A stretch of DNA of 20,787 nt. It comes from Bacteroidia bacterium (GTDB taxonomy: Bacteria; Bacteroidota; Bacteroidia; AKYH767-A; OLB10). Of this stretch, positions 7,397 through 15,700 are shown piece after piece. Below the pieces are notes generated by a model. It was not told the DNA's origin and made no database searches. It saw nothing but the letters and a program-made list of their open reading frames with translations. Location: positions 1 through 20,787 of the forward strand of contig JANWID010000330.1 in assembly GCA_025450095.1 (NCBI GenBank), in the 5' to 3' direction. Each line of letters begins with the position of its first letter. Positions within the stretch are counted from its first letter, which is position 1. Made by a program: the position numbers and the translations under genes.

Positions 7397-9276
7397 GCTT
7401 TAAAAATTAGTTCAACATTAGTTCCGCTTCCTTTTTCAGATTCTATTTTCAATTGAGCATTCATTTCATCAGCACGGGCATTTATATTGAGTAAGCCGTT
7501 GCCTTTTGAAGTTTGAGCAACATCAAATCCAACGCCGTTATCCCGCACCGAAAGTTTTATCAACCCATTTTCACTCGTTAACGTTATGGATGCACGGGTA
7601 GCGCTAGAATACTTTACAAGATTGTTGAGCGCTTCTTTAAAGATAAGATAAAAATTTCTTCTTGATTCAATCGAAAGCTTTGTCTCATTCAAACTTTCAT
7701 CTGCCTGGAAGGTGTGTTCTATATTTTTTGCCTTCAGCAGGTTGTATGCAAGTGTACTCATTCGAAGAACAATGTTTTCAAAGGTGTCATTCTTTGGGTT
7801 AATCGTCCAGACAATATCACTCATCACTTCAATTATTTTTCTGGAAGCATCGCCAATGTGTTCCAGTTCATCAACCACAGTCGGAGATTTTTGTTTTGCT
7901 ACCTCACTGTAAACCGATATGCTGTTTAACGTAGAGCCAACATCATCGTGAAGGTCGCTTGCAATTTTGTTGCGGATGTTTTGCAGCTTTAATTTATTTG
8001 CTGTCCTGAAATTAGTATAAACAAAAAAGGTGAGTATCAGCATCAGGACAAACCCACCGATGAAAGAATTATTTAACAGCGTTTGTTTTTTCATTGCTAT
8101 GTTTTGAATCTCTTTATCTTTGGTAAGCAGAGCGATTTCTTTTTCTTTTTTTTCTGATTCGTATTTGGTTTGCATTTCGGTTACCTGCTTACTTTTTGCT
8201 TCACTGAACAAAGTATCCTTTAATACCATTGCTTTTTTGTAATGCTCCAGCGCGGGTTTGTATCTGCCGGTGGTATCGTAAAGTTCAGATAGTGATTCTT
8301 CAATTCGCCTTACATCATCCATAGTGCCAATGCTGTCAAAAATAGCAATTGCTTTTTTCAGATACTCTTCTGCTTCTGTGAACTTTCCTGTTTCAGTATA
8401 AACCCCGCCAATGTAGCCGAGGTTGGATGCGATTTCATATTTATTTCCGAGTTGTTCCGCAACCTTTAATGCTTTGAAATAATAGTCCAATGCTTTGGGA
8501 TAATCCTTTTGGTGATCATAGGCAAGTCCGATGTTGCAAAGGGTTACTGCAATTCCATATTTAGTTCCGCGTTGTTCTGCCATCTTTAATGATTTGAAAT
8601 AATAATCCAATGCTTTGGGATAATCCTTTTGTTTATTATAGACAAGGCCGATGTTCATTAGAGTTGCTGAAATTCCCAATTTATTGGCAAGCTCTTCCGC
8701 TATTTTCAATGCCTTGAAATAATAATCCAGCGCTTTGGGATAATCGGGTAGGACAAGATAGACATTTCCGATGTGGAAGAGAGATTCTGCAATTCCGCCT
8801 TTATTTCCAAGTTCTTCTCGCATTTTCAAGGACATGAATTGATATTCCAATGCTTTGGGATAATCGCCTTGGTCACAATAGTAAGATCCGATGCTGCAGA
8901 GAGATTTTGCAATTCCCAATTTATCGGCAAGTTCTTTACTTAGTGATAATGCTTTAAAATTATTTTCCAGGGAAGAAGGATAATTTCCCTTCATATTATC
9001 ATAACATGCAATCAGGAGATAAGAATCAGCAGTGTGTTTTTTGCTTTTTAATTTTTCGGAAAGTGTTAATGCCTGGTTGGCGAATATAATAGAAGTGTCA
9101 GGGTTTATATATAACATTTCATCTCCAAGAGCGTTGAGGGTATTCACTTTGCCGGTATCCTCCTTTGCCCGTTTCAAATCATTCAGCAGCGAATCAACCA
9201 TGTTTTGATTTTGTGCGGTGCATATTTGAAGGCATGCTGCTGTAAAAACTACTGCTGCCCAGGTTATTTTTCGCAT
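7393..9276 (-). CDS. TPR-repeat sensor histidine kinase (pair 2)
   Basis: Sensor kinase of 627 residues with the same plan as kinase 1: signal peptide (1-21), TPR array (about 45-355) with exact 40-residue spacing (IA/IG at 89, 129, 169, 209, 249, 289), a charged coiled coil (about 358-395), one transmembrane helix (about 404-420), HisKA_3 with His443 in DLHDDVG, and HATPase motifs EALNNLVKYS (548-557), DNGVGFD (579-585) and GNGLLNI (592-598). It is about 100 residues shorter than kinase 1, mostly in the C-terminal part of the sensor region. It is divergent from the first precursor gene with a 364-bp gap. All catalytic residues are intact, so it should be active. The ligand is unknown. Confidence 0.92.
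   Translation of the reverse strand: MRKITWAAVVFTAACLQICTAQNQNMVDSLLNDLKRAKEDTGKVNTLNALGDEMLYINPDTSIIFANQALTLSEKLKSKKHTADSYLLIACYDNMKGNYPSSLENNFKALSLSKELADKLGIAKSLCSIGSYYCDQGDYPKALEYQFMSLKMREELGNKGGIAESLFHIGNVYLVLPDYPKALDYYFKALKIAEELANKLGISATLMNIGLVYNKQKDYPKALDYYFKSLKMAEQRGTKYGIAVTLCNIGLAYDHQKDYPKALDYYFKALKVAEQLGNKYEIASNLGYIGGVYTETGKFTEAEEYLKKAIAIFDSIGTMDDVRRIEESLSELYDTTGRYKPALEHYKKAMVLKDTLFSEAKSKQVTEMQTKYESEKKEKEIALLTKDKEIQNIAMKKQTLLNNSFIGGFVLMLILTFFVYTNFRTANKLKLQNIRNKIASDLHDDVGSTLNSISVYSEVAKQKSPTVVDELEHIGDASRKIIEVMSDIVWTINPKNDTFENIVLRMSTLAYNLLKAKNIEHTFQADESLNETKLSIESRRNFYLIFKEALNNLVKYSSATRASITLTSENGLIKLSVRDNGVGFDVAQTSKGNGLLNINARADEMNAQLKIESEKGSGTNVELIFKA
8293..9012 (-). repeat. 120-bp coding tandem repeat (TPRs of kinase 2)
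   Basis: Six 40-codon units encode residues 89-328. Central units share DYPKALDYYFK and NIGLVY with only a few changes. They closely resemble the repeats in kinase 1 at 3787-4506. Confidence 0.8.
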
Positions 9277-9407
9277 GGGATTCTTTATTTCAGACTAGAG
9301 TGAAATTAAGAAAATATTCTACAAAGTAACGCCTGAAATAATTCTTCTGTACCCCTTGAATATGGCATTTTATTCTTACTGCTGTAAAAAACAACCGGTT
9401 TATGGTA

Positions 9408-9438
9408 TTGTCCAGGGTTAATATTTGTTCCATTTTTG
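9408..9438 (+). promoter_or_regulatory. Candidate promoter of lanthipeptide precursor 1
   Basis: TTG (9408-9410), a 20-bp spacer, then CATTTTTG (9431-9438), one base from the Bacteroidetes -7 consensus TAnnTTTG. The downstream bases TTCCGTT resemble those after the other precursor promoters. The predicted 5' leader to the ATG at 9641 would be about 195 nt, much longer than for precursors 2, 4 and 5, so a second promoter or leader regulation is possible. The rest of the 364-bp gap (9277-9640) shows no gene. Confidence 0.5.
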
Positions 9439-9640
9439 TTCCGTTGTAATAAACAATCATTAACGTAGTTTCATTTTGTTTAAATTTTAGTCCTGTCCCG
9501 AGTTAACAGTAATTCGAACAACCCGTACATCCAGTCCTAAAGCAAATTCATATTAATGCAACATTTATCGAAGAGGAAGCGGTTATTGGTTAAAAAATAC
9601 AGTTCGTAAAAATATATTAATAGTTTAAAACAAATAGAAA

Positions 9641-9841
9641 ATGAAAAAGCACACCCGGAAACTGAACCTCAACAAGAGGACAATCTCAAACCTTAGCACA
9701 CCTGAAATGACTGAACTCGTTGGTGGCGCTCAAACCAACAATTGTTTTACCGATCTCCGTTGTACCAGGGGATGTGGTAATACTGTTACAGGATGTCCTC
9801 CTACTTATCATGGCAATACCTGCAATGGTAACAACTGTTAA
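9641..9841 (+). CDS. lanA1: Class I lanthipeptide precursor 1
   Basis: Ribosomal precursor peptide of 66 residues. The leader (1-29) carries KLNLNKRTISNL and PEM, ending in GG at 28-29, shared with four other short genes in the window; it should be recognised by LanB/LanC and cut after GG by LanT. The core (30-66) has six Cys (35, 41, 45, 52, 61, 66) and seven Thr but no Ser, so rings would be methyllanthionines. The last residues, HGNTCNGNNC, recur in a leaderless fragment at 11000-11044. The start is fixed by the leader alignment (MKK) and an A-rich upstream region. This leader type is known from Bacteroidetes class I lanthipeptides such as the pinensins; the core itself is not recognised. 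Confidence 0.88.
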   Translation: MKKHTRKLNLNKRTISNLSTPEMTELVGGAQTNNCFTDLRCTRGCGNTVTGCPPTYHGNTCNGNNC

Positions 9842-9866
9842 TAACCAGTGAACCAAACCTTGGATG

Positions 9867-9911
9867 CCCACAAATGTGGGTTGATTTGCCTTAGTAGTCC
9901 CTATAGCTTTG
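9867..9911 (+). promoter_or_regulatory. Promoter and candidate operator of precursor 2
   Basis: An inverted repeat CCCACA-AA-TGTGGG (9867-9880) directly precedes TTG (9881-9883), followed by a 20-bp spacer and TAGCTTTG (9904-9911), an exact TAnnTTTG. The same arrangement with the same spacing occurs before precursor 4 (11134-11178). A 2-bp spacer between inverted half-sites is also the geometry of NarL-type binding sites (established for NarL 7-2-7 sites), so a link to the neighbouring regulators is plausible but unproven. Confidence 0.6.
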
Positions 9912-9991
9912 TCCCGTTCAGATAAATGAAAATTATTTTAAGCTTCTCAATCCCGACGTAAGTCAGGACGGGACAAAAAACAAAAAATAAT

Positions 9992-10150
9992 ATGAAAAAG
10001 CAAATCAAAAAACTGGACCTCAAAAAGAGGACGATTTCAAACCTGGAAGCATCTGAAATGAGTAAGCGTGTAGGAGGTGGTACCAATGGCAATAATTGCA
10101 ATACAAACCCCCACGGTCCTCCGTTTACCAAGAAATGCAATTCCTTTTAA
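9992..10150 (+). CDS. lanA2: Class I lanthipeptide precursor 2 (52 residues)
   Basis: Short precursor of 52 residues. The leader matches the others: KKLDLKKRTISNL, SEMSKRV, then GG at 28-29. The core (30-52) has Cys36 and Cys49, Thr31, Thr38, Thr46 and Ser51, and ends PPFTKKCNSF. It is a clear paralogue of precursor 4, whose core also contains PPFTKKC. Predicted ring number is at most two. The 5' leader (about 75 nt) holds a small hairpin around 9951-9973 (TCCCG/CGGGA arms). Reading on in the same frame after the stop, another core-like stretch appears (see 10163-10315), so the gene may once have been longer or may adjoin core debris. Confidence 0.85.
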   Translation: MKKQIKKLDLKKRTISNLEASEMSKRVGGGTNGNNCNTNPHGPPFTKKCNSF

Positions 10151-10162
10151 TTTGATTCAATC

Positions 10163-10315
10163 ATGGAGGGCCCGGAACCCTTTGGGAAGCATACTTGCAG
10201 TGGTGGTAATAACTTCTGGAAAGACTTCAACCCGTGCAAGGTTAAACGAGCATCTTTCAATAAAAGGAGACAGGAGGTAGTAAAACAGAATTACTACCTG
10301 CTATCTCCTATTTAA
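10163..10315 (+). pseudogene. Leaderless lanthipeptide core-like fragment after precursor 2
   Basis: Open frame of 50 codons from an ATG at 10163, in the same frame as precursor 2 and just past its stop. It contains KHTCSGGNNFWKDFNPCKV, close to the HTCNGGNNC end of the fragment at 11000-11044 and to NTCNGNNC of precursor 1, but has no leader or GG site. It then runs into the hairpin at 10265-10309, which argues that its 3' part is not a real coding end. Best read as leftover core DNA from a duplication; expression as a product is unlikely. Confidence 0.45.
10265..10309 (+). terminator. Strong hairpin downstream of precursor 2
   Basis: Two 19-nt arms (10265-10283 and 10291-10309) pair with two mismatches around a 7-nt loop; the inner nine pairs AGGTAGTAA/TTACTACCT are perfect. 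It is followed by ATTTAAAGG, only a weak T-tract. It probably ends the precursor 2 transcript. The following 10316-10722 holds no gene that I can support: only short inverted repeats (for example TTTCTGC/GCAGAAA near 10340-10365) and AT-rich DNA before precursor 3. Confidence 0.6.
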
Positions 10316-10722
10316 AGGTATAAATACTGGAATTTATTTCTGCAATTTCAAACAGCAGAAATTACGTGAGCTGAAAAGCTGATTGTGGTGAAATAAGCCG
10401 TTTTTATTATTGATTTTTACTAAAATTTAGAAACCGTTGAATTTATGCCTACTTTAACACTAGGATTTGATTTCCTCTCTGTAAGTTTTTCACAAGAATC
10501 CCAGAGGCAACCCGACCCATCCTCTTTAGCTCCTGAATAGTCGGAGCTTCGGAGGACGATGACTGAATTTCGGAATAACCACAGAAGCCTTTTCCAATAA
10601 TTTATTTCCTGGAGAAAGCACGAAAAGATGAAGTGCATTGACAAATTGCTTTATCAAATTTATTCATGCAATAAATAATTTTTAATACTCCAGGTATCAG
10701 TGAATCAAACTCAAAATAAAAA

Positions 10723-10902
10723 ATGAAAAAGCAAATTAAAAAACTAAATCTCAACAAGAGGACAATCTCAAACTTAAACGTATCTGAGATGAGCAAGCGT
10801 GTTGGCGGAGATCCAACAAACGGAAACTGCGGACAGCCTACAAATAACGGCCATACTTGTAACACCAACGGCCCACAGTGCTACACGTGGAGACGCTGTT
10901 AA
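10723..10902 (+). CDS. lanA3: Class I lanthipeptide precursor 3 (59 residues)
   Basis: Precursor of 59 residues with the standard leader (KKLNLNKRTISNL, SEMSKRV, GG at 28-29). The core (30-59) has Cys36, Cys46, Cys53 and Cys59, five Thr and no Ser, with the recurring NGHTCN phrase and an unusual basic/aromatic end YTWRRC. Unlike precursors 2, 4 and 5 there is no clear TTG-N20-TAnnTTTG promoter close upstream, and a terminator-like hairpin separates it from precursor 2, so its expression is uncertain. An orphan core in another frame follows immediately (10946-11044). Confidence 0.85.
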   Translation: MKKQIKKLNLNKRTISNLNVSEMSKRVGGDPTNGNCGQPTNNGHTCNTNGPQCYTWRRC

Positions 10903-10945
10903 TGATACTGATTTGGGCTTAACGGCTTCTGAGTATCAAGCTCAC

Positions 10946-11044
10946 ATGCGGATCATAGAACTGTCTTCCCAGGGAAGTCATACATTATTGACTTGCGAAC
11001 CTACTCAACATGGTCATACCTGCAATGGTGGTAACAACTGTTGA
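10946..11044 (+). pseudogene. Leaderless lanthipeptide core fragment (precursor 1-like)
   Basis: From an ATG at 10946 a short frame ends with TCEPTQHGHTCNGGNNC and TGA at 11042-11044. At the DNA level 11000-11044 matches the end of precursor 1 (9796-9841), including an extra GGT codon. No leader or GG cleavage site precedes it; the frame is +1 relative to precursor 3, and the frame extends back inside precursor 3 (to 10799) without leader features. It looks like the broken 3' end of a duplicated precursor 1, with the leader lost or replaced by precursor 3. Confidence 0.6.
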
Positions 11045-11133
11045 TAAACTTCACTTTATAGGGTTCAACTAATCCGCCGCAGATATGCTCATAGGGGCCA
11101 TGCATAATATGCAAACGGTTTTGTCCGATTACA

Positions 11134-11178
11134 CCCACAAATGTGGATTGGTGTGCTTTAGTGGCTGATATACCTTTG
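11134..11178 (+). promoter_or_regulatory. Promoter and candidate operator of precursor 4 and the lanCBT operon
   Basis: Inverted repeat CCACA-AA-TGTGG (11135-11146) directly before TTG (11148-11150), a 20-bp spacer and TACCTTTG (11171-11178), an exact TAnnTTTG. It drives precursor 4 (ATG 11240, leader about 55 nt) and, by read-through of the hairpin at 11421-11451, very likely the enzyme genes. Confidence 0.65.
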
Positions 11179-11239
11179 TCCCGTTCAAATAAATTATCAT
11201 TATTTCTAATCTCTCAAAGTATCGGGGCAAAAAAACTAT

Positions 11240-11401
11240 ATGAAAAAGCAAATCAAAAAACTGAATCTCAACAGGAGTACGATTTCAAACCTGGAAGGAT
11301 CTGAAATGAGCAAGCGTATGGGAGGTAATCCTACCCAGGGCGCAAATTGTAACTCAACCAACTGTCCTCCGTTTACCAAGAAATGCAGGCCTTCCTGGTA
11401 A
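11240..11401 (+). CDS. lanA4: Class I lanthipeptide precursor 4 (53 residues)
   Basis: Precursor of 53 residues with leader KKLNLNRSTISNL, SEMSKRM and GG at 28-29. The core (30-53) has Cys37, Cys42 and Cys49 with Thr32, Ser39, Thr40, Thr46 and Ser52, and ends CPPFTKKCRPSW. Paralogue of precursor 2, but with one more Cys. It is the precursor closest to the enzyme genes: lanC starts 79 bp after its stop, with only a terminator-like hairpin between them. The leader differs slightly (Arg12-Ser13 in place of Lys-Arg), which does not touch the GG site. Confidence 0.87.
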   Translation: MKKQIKKLNLNRSTISNLEGSEMSKRMGGNPTQGANCNSTNCPPFTKKCRPSW

Positions 11402-11420
11402 TGGTCAGTTAATGTACTTC

Positions 11421-11451
11421 AACCCCTAAAGAATTCATACCTTTAGGGGTT
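11421..11451 (+). terminator. Perfect hairpin between precursor 4 and lanC (likely attenuating terminator)
   Basis: Arms AACCCCTAAAG (11421-11431) and CTTTAGGGGTT (11441-11451), 11 perfect pairs with a 9-nt loop, followed by TCTGATTTTATTC. Placed between precursor and modification enzymes, as in many lanthipeptide operons where partial read-through keeps enzyme levels below precursor levels. No other promoter of the TAnnTTTG kind is seen before lanC. Confidence 0.75.
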
Positions 11452-11480
11452 TCTGATTTTATTCAAAATAAAATAAGACG

Positions 11481-12725
11481 ATGAATAATTTGGCAGATAC
11501 AAAAGTTTCAACTGGTGAAATGACCCAATCACTGATCAAGCAGATTGAAATAATTGCTGAACAAATTCTGGAAAGAAAAAATGAAGTTAATCAAGTGGGT
11601 CTGCTTGGAGGAAAAGCAGGCATTACATTACTGTTTGCATATCTCTCGAAAGCATTTCCTGAAAGGGAATATTTGCAAGCTACCCTGGATTACCTTGATG
11701 AACTGAGTGACTCACTGTTGAATGAAGAACTAAATTACAACATGTCTGCAGGTGTTGCCGGAATTGCATTCGTATTTCAGCATCTGCGAAATCTCGGAAT
11801 CCTGGATAATGAAGATGATTTGAATCTTTCAGATCTCGATGAATTTATTGACCAGGGTGTTGAACAGGATTTCATAACTGCTAACTGGGATCCCCTGCAT
11901 GGGATGACAGGGCTTGGTATTTATTTTCTCGAGCGCAACACAGAAACGGGAGATAAAAAATACCTCGAAAAGATAGTTGACCATCTTGCTGCAATGAGAA
12001 AAGATGTTGGTGATTACAAAGTATGGATTACCCCCGGTTATGGAAAATACAGCAATGATAATTACAACTTCGGCATGGCGCACGGAATGCCTGGTGTCCT
12101 TTCCTTTCTTGCACAGGTTCATGAGAGGGGAATCCGGCAAAAGGAAATTACAGAAATCATCTCGTCAGCACTGCCATTTTTACTTGAGCATGAGTATAAA
12201 GATGATGTATATTGTTTCCCGATTGCTTTTGATGTTGCACCAAAAGAAGAAACTGAAAAGCCAAATTCACGACTTGCCTGGTGTTACGGAGATTTGTGTA
12301 TGGCGTTTGCACTTATTCATTGCGGCACTGCTTTGCGGAATGATGATTGGAAAAACAAAGGAATTGATGTCGCTTTAAAAACCACTCACCGCACATTTGA
12401 AAATTCAGGTTGCATCGATGCTCCTTTTTGTCACGGAACTGTAGGGTTGGTTCATTTGTATCATCGTCTGTTTAACCTGACAAAGGAGGAAGCATTTAAA
12501 ATCACTGCCAAAAAATGGCTGGATATTACACTCCTGCAATATTACAAGCAGGGAGAAGGAGCAGGAGGTTACTTTTTTCGTTCATTCAATGAGGAGCAAA
12601 ATATATATGATCTGATTCCTCAATATTCCTTACTGGAAGGCAGTGCCGGTATAGCGCTTGTCTACCTGTCCTACCTTCATGATATCAAACCTGATTGGGA
12701 TAAAATATTTCTTTCGAATGTCTAA
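11481..12725 (+). CDS. lanC: Lanthionine synthetase C-like cyclase (LanC)
   Basis: Zinc enzyme of 414 residues that adds Cys thiols to dehydroalanine/dehydrobutyrine in the precursor core to form (methyl)lanthionine rings. The LanC alpha-barrel repeats show as GG-AGI at 43-48, SAGVAGIAFVF at 89-99, HGMTGLGIYFL at 140-150 and SAGIALVYLSYL at 388-399. Zinc ligands are Cys268 (WCYGD), Cys317 and His318 (FCHGT); His201 (AHGMPG) matches the conserved active-site His. All are present, so it should be active. It heads the enzyme operon, overlapping lanB by 8 bp. Length fits the NisC family (about 400-420). Confidence 0.95.
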   Translation: MNNLADTKVSTGEMTQSLIKQIEIIAEQILERKNEVNQVGLLGGKAGITLLFAYLSKAFPEREYLQATLDYLDELSDSLLNEELNYNMSAGVAGIAFVFQHLRNLGILDNEDDLNLSDLDEFIDQGVEQDFITANWDPLHGMTGLGIYFLERNTETGDKKYLEKIVDHLAAMRKDVGDYKVWITPGYGKYSNDNYNFGMAHGMPGVLSFLAQVHERGIRQKEITEIISSALPFLLEHEYKDDVYCFPIAFDVAPKEETEKPNSRLAWCYGDLCMAFALIHCGTALRNDDWKNKGIDVALKTTHRTFENSGCIDAPFCHGTVGLVHLYHRLFNLTKEEAFKITAKKWLDITLLQYYKQGEGAGGYFFRSFNEEQNIYDLIPQYSLLEGSAGIALVYLSYLHDIKPDWDKIFLSNV

Positions 12726-15700
12726 GTTGAAAAATAATTTTAAGGAATGGTATCAGCCACACGGTTCATTTGTGGTGCGAAATCCACTTTTTCCCGTTGA
12801 GGTATTTTTCAATTGGCAGGCTGATGGCAATGATTCAACCGGCTCAAAAGAAATCCTGGAAAAATATTTGCGCGACTTTTACCTGCAACCCAGTGCTCAG
12901 GAAGCCTTGTATATTGGCTCACCCGATTTGCATGAACAGTTGCTGCTGTGGCTCGATAATAAAATTGAAAAGCCCGACAAGAAAGAAAAAACAGAACTCT
13001 CACTGGTGAAATATATGATACGCATGTGCACACGCTGCACACCGTATGGGCTTTTTGCATCCTGCACATCGGGAAACACTGCAGAAGAAACACACATTGA
13101 CCTTGCAGATAAAAAAATCCTGCAACGAAAAGGCCGCCTCGACATGGATTATGTGTGTGAGGTGCACACTTACCTGCTGAAGCAGAAGGAAATCAGTGAT
13201 CAGCTTTTATTTTATCCGAATACTTCACTTTATTCTATCGGTGAACAGTTGCGTTATATCGAACATCGTTTCCAGGAAAAATCGGGCAGAAGTTATCACC
13301 TCGTTCAAATTGAACTTTCAGAGTACCTGCAGAATATTTTTCAATTAGCAAAAAATGGAAGCACACCCATGCAACTTGCATCTGTAATTACAGGGGGAGA
13401 TGTTTCGGCAGATGAAGCCAATGAATTTGTCTATGAATTAATAGTCAACCAGGTTTTGGTCAGCGAAATAGAACCAACTGTAACAGGGGAAGAATATTTT
13501 CATAGGCTGATACGCAAACTGAAAACACTTCAGCATACAGAAAAATATGTCAATGTTTTTGAAAAAGTGCTGGAAGAATTTAAAAACCTTTCCCCAACCC
13601 TATCTCCCGATTCCGGTTTAGTTGACAAGCATCAGCATTATTCAAACATTATAAGATCTCTGAAACAGCTTGAGGTTACGCTTCCTTTAAAGACACTCAT
13701 CCAGGTTGACAGTTATCGTCCGGCTAATGCCTGCACAGTAAGCAAAAAAGTTCAGGATGAAATACTTCTTGGTGCAAGCCTGATTCAATTGATAACGGCT
13801 GATAATCCGATGAAAGATTCGTTCAGGGATTTTAAAATTGCATTCCGAAGCCGATATGAAAGTCAGTGGATTCCATTGGTGGAAGTGCTCGACACGGAAT
13901 CAGGAACCGGTTATGGAAAATTTGCCACGAGCGGAATGGAAGAATCTCCGTTGATCGACAAACTGCCAATTGGTAACGGACAAATGACCAACGCACAACA
14001 GGCTACTGATGCAGAAACTTACAAATGGCAATTGTACCAGGATGCGCTTATGTTAAATAAAACAGAAGTTTATCTTGACGATAAAATCATCGAACAACTT
14101 TTAAAAAAAGAAGCTGTTTTTTCCGGTCTTCCGGATTCAATATCCATGATGCTTAAAATAAATGCAGCTTCAACTGATGAAATAGAGAATGGAAATTATA
14201 ATCTCACACTTAGTCCTCCTTCCGGGCCATCGGGAGGTAATTTATTGGGAAGGTTTTGTCATTTGAATCCCGGGATCGAAAAACTTACCCGGTCTGTACT
14301 GCAAAGTGAAGAAGCCCATCAACCGGATTGTGTGTTTGCAGAAATTGTTCATCTTCCCGAATCACGAATAGGCAATATCCTGATGCGCCCTGTACTTCGC
14401 CAATATGAAATTCCTTATTTGTGCGGAGCAACCGTAAGCGAGGAGTTTCAGATTCCATTAACTGATTTACTTGTTGGAATTGAAGGTGATAAAGTAGTCC
14501 TGCGTTCTCAGAAACTCAACAAGGAGGTTATCCCTCGTATGACCACGGCCCACAACTTCAGTATGACTACACTTCCGGTGTACCAGTTTCTCTGCGACCT
14601 GCAGTACCAGCATATCAGGCATATTGGATGGAACTGGGGAATACTCGACAGCCGTCCCTTTCTACCACGAGTGAGTTATGGCAAATTCATCCTGGCCAAA
14701 GCAAGATGGGTTCTTACCAAAGAGGATGTGAAAGATTGTGAAAAGAAAAGCGATGAAGAAGTAATACGCATTTTTTCTGAAGTACAGAAAAGAATAAGCC
14801 TGCCTGAATACGTGTTGCTTTCTCAAGGCGATAATGAGCTTATGCTTCATCTTAAAAATATATTCTGCATCCGGCTACTTTTAAACGAAATCAGTAAAAG
14901 CCAAAACGTAATATTTACTGAAACGCTTGATATGCCCGGACAATGCTGGATAAGTAGCCCGGAGGGAAGACATACCGGTGAATTTATTTTTACTTTCAGT
15001 AAAAACAATGTTAAGCATTCAGAAATAAAACCCGTTCAGGAAACCAAATCGCAGGCCTTTCCTCAGAAGAGAATTTACCCTGTTGGATCTGAATGGCTGT
15101 ATGCGAAAATATTTTGTGGCACCAAGACCACAGAAAAAATACTTTGCGATGTATTGAAGCCATTAACAGAGGAATTACTTTCAGTAAAGTTAATCGATAA
15201 ATATTTTTTTGTTCGCTACCAGGATGAAGGCGGTCATCATATTCGTATTCGTTTTCACAATTCTGAACAAAATGATTTCTGGAAGGAAATAATTGCCCGG
15301 CTGCAGGTACTCATTCAACCATTTATTGACAATCATACAGTTTACAATGTCCAGTTTGAAACATACCAGCGCGAAGTGGAACGCTACGGTTTTGATACAA
15401 TGGAATTCAGCGAAATTATTTTTTACTACCAGTCGCTTGCTGTATTGAATTTTATTTCGTTGCTTGAGGGTGATGAAGGCGAACAATACCGATGGCAGAT
15501 TGCCCTGAAAGCAATAGATATAATACTTGATGATTTTCAATACACTCTTCCGCAAAAGCGCAACCTTGCAGAATTACTTAATAAAAAATTTGCAGAGGAA
15601 TTCAAAGTCGGTGCACCGGAACAAAAGAAAATATCTGAAAGATTCAGCCGTAGTAAGAAAATTATTCAGTTTGTAATGAATGAAGGTCAGGAGGAGGATG

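Larger units (their letters stand above)
9796..10150 (+). repeat. Duplicated segment, copy A (core end of precursor 1 through precursor 2)
   Basis: This stretch (3' core of precursor 1, intergenic promoter, precursor 2) is similar in order and sequence to 11000-11401 (leaderless core, intergenic promoter, precursor 4). Shared pieces include the CCTACT-CATGG-ATACCTGCAATGGT core bases, the CCACAAATGTGG inverted repeat, TTTGTCCCGTTCA and the first leader codons. Confidence 0.75.
11000..11401 (+). repeat. Duplicated segment, copy B (orphan core through precursor 4)
   Basis: Counterpart of 9796-10150, with the same order of core tail, promoter and short precursor. Divergence is larger in the 60 bp after the orphan core and in the precursor core itself, consistent with an old duplication followed by core variation. 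Confidence 0.75.

Noticed and set aside
9901..10140. Minus-strand 79-codon frame over precursor 2
   Set aside because: Hydrophobic only because the reverse of AAA/AAG-rich leader codons reads as Phe and Leu; similar artefact at 10602-10868.
10077..10280. 67-codon frame overlapping precursor 2
   Set aside because: Different frame from the clear leader-bearing precursor; no leader, and it starts inside the precursor core.
10316..10722. Possible mobile-element remnant in the gap before precursor 3
   Set aside because: No transposase fragment, terminal inverted repeats or target duplication could be found.
10799..11044. 81-codon frame starting inside precursor 3 as a complete gene
   Set aside because: Its first half is precursor 3 read in the wrong frame; only the 3' end is meaningful, so I list just the orphan core.
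12658..12717. Upstream ATG extension of lanB
   Set aside because: It would add 20 residues encoded inside lanC; the ATG at 12718 gives the normal LanB N-terminus and an 8-bp overlap.
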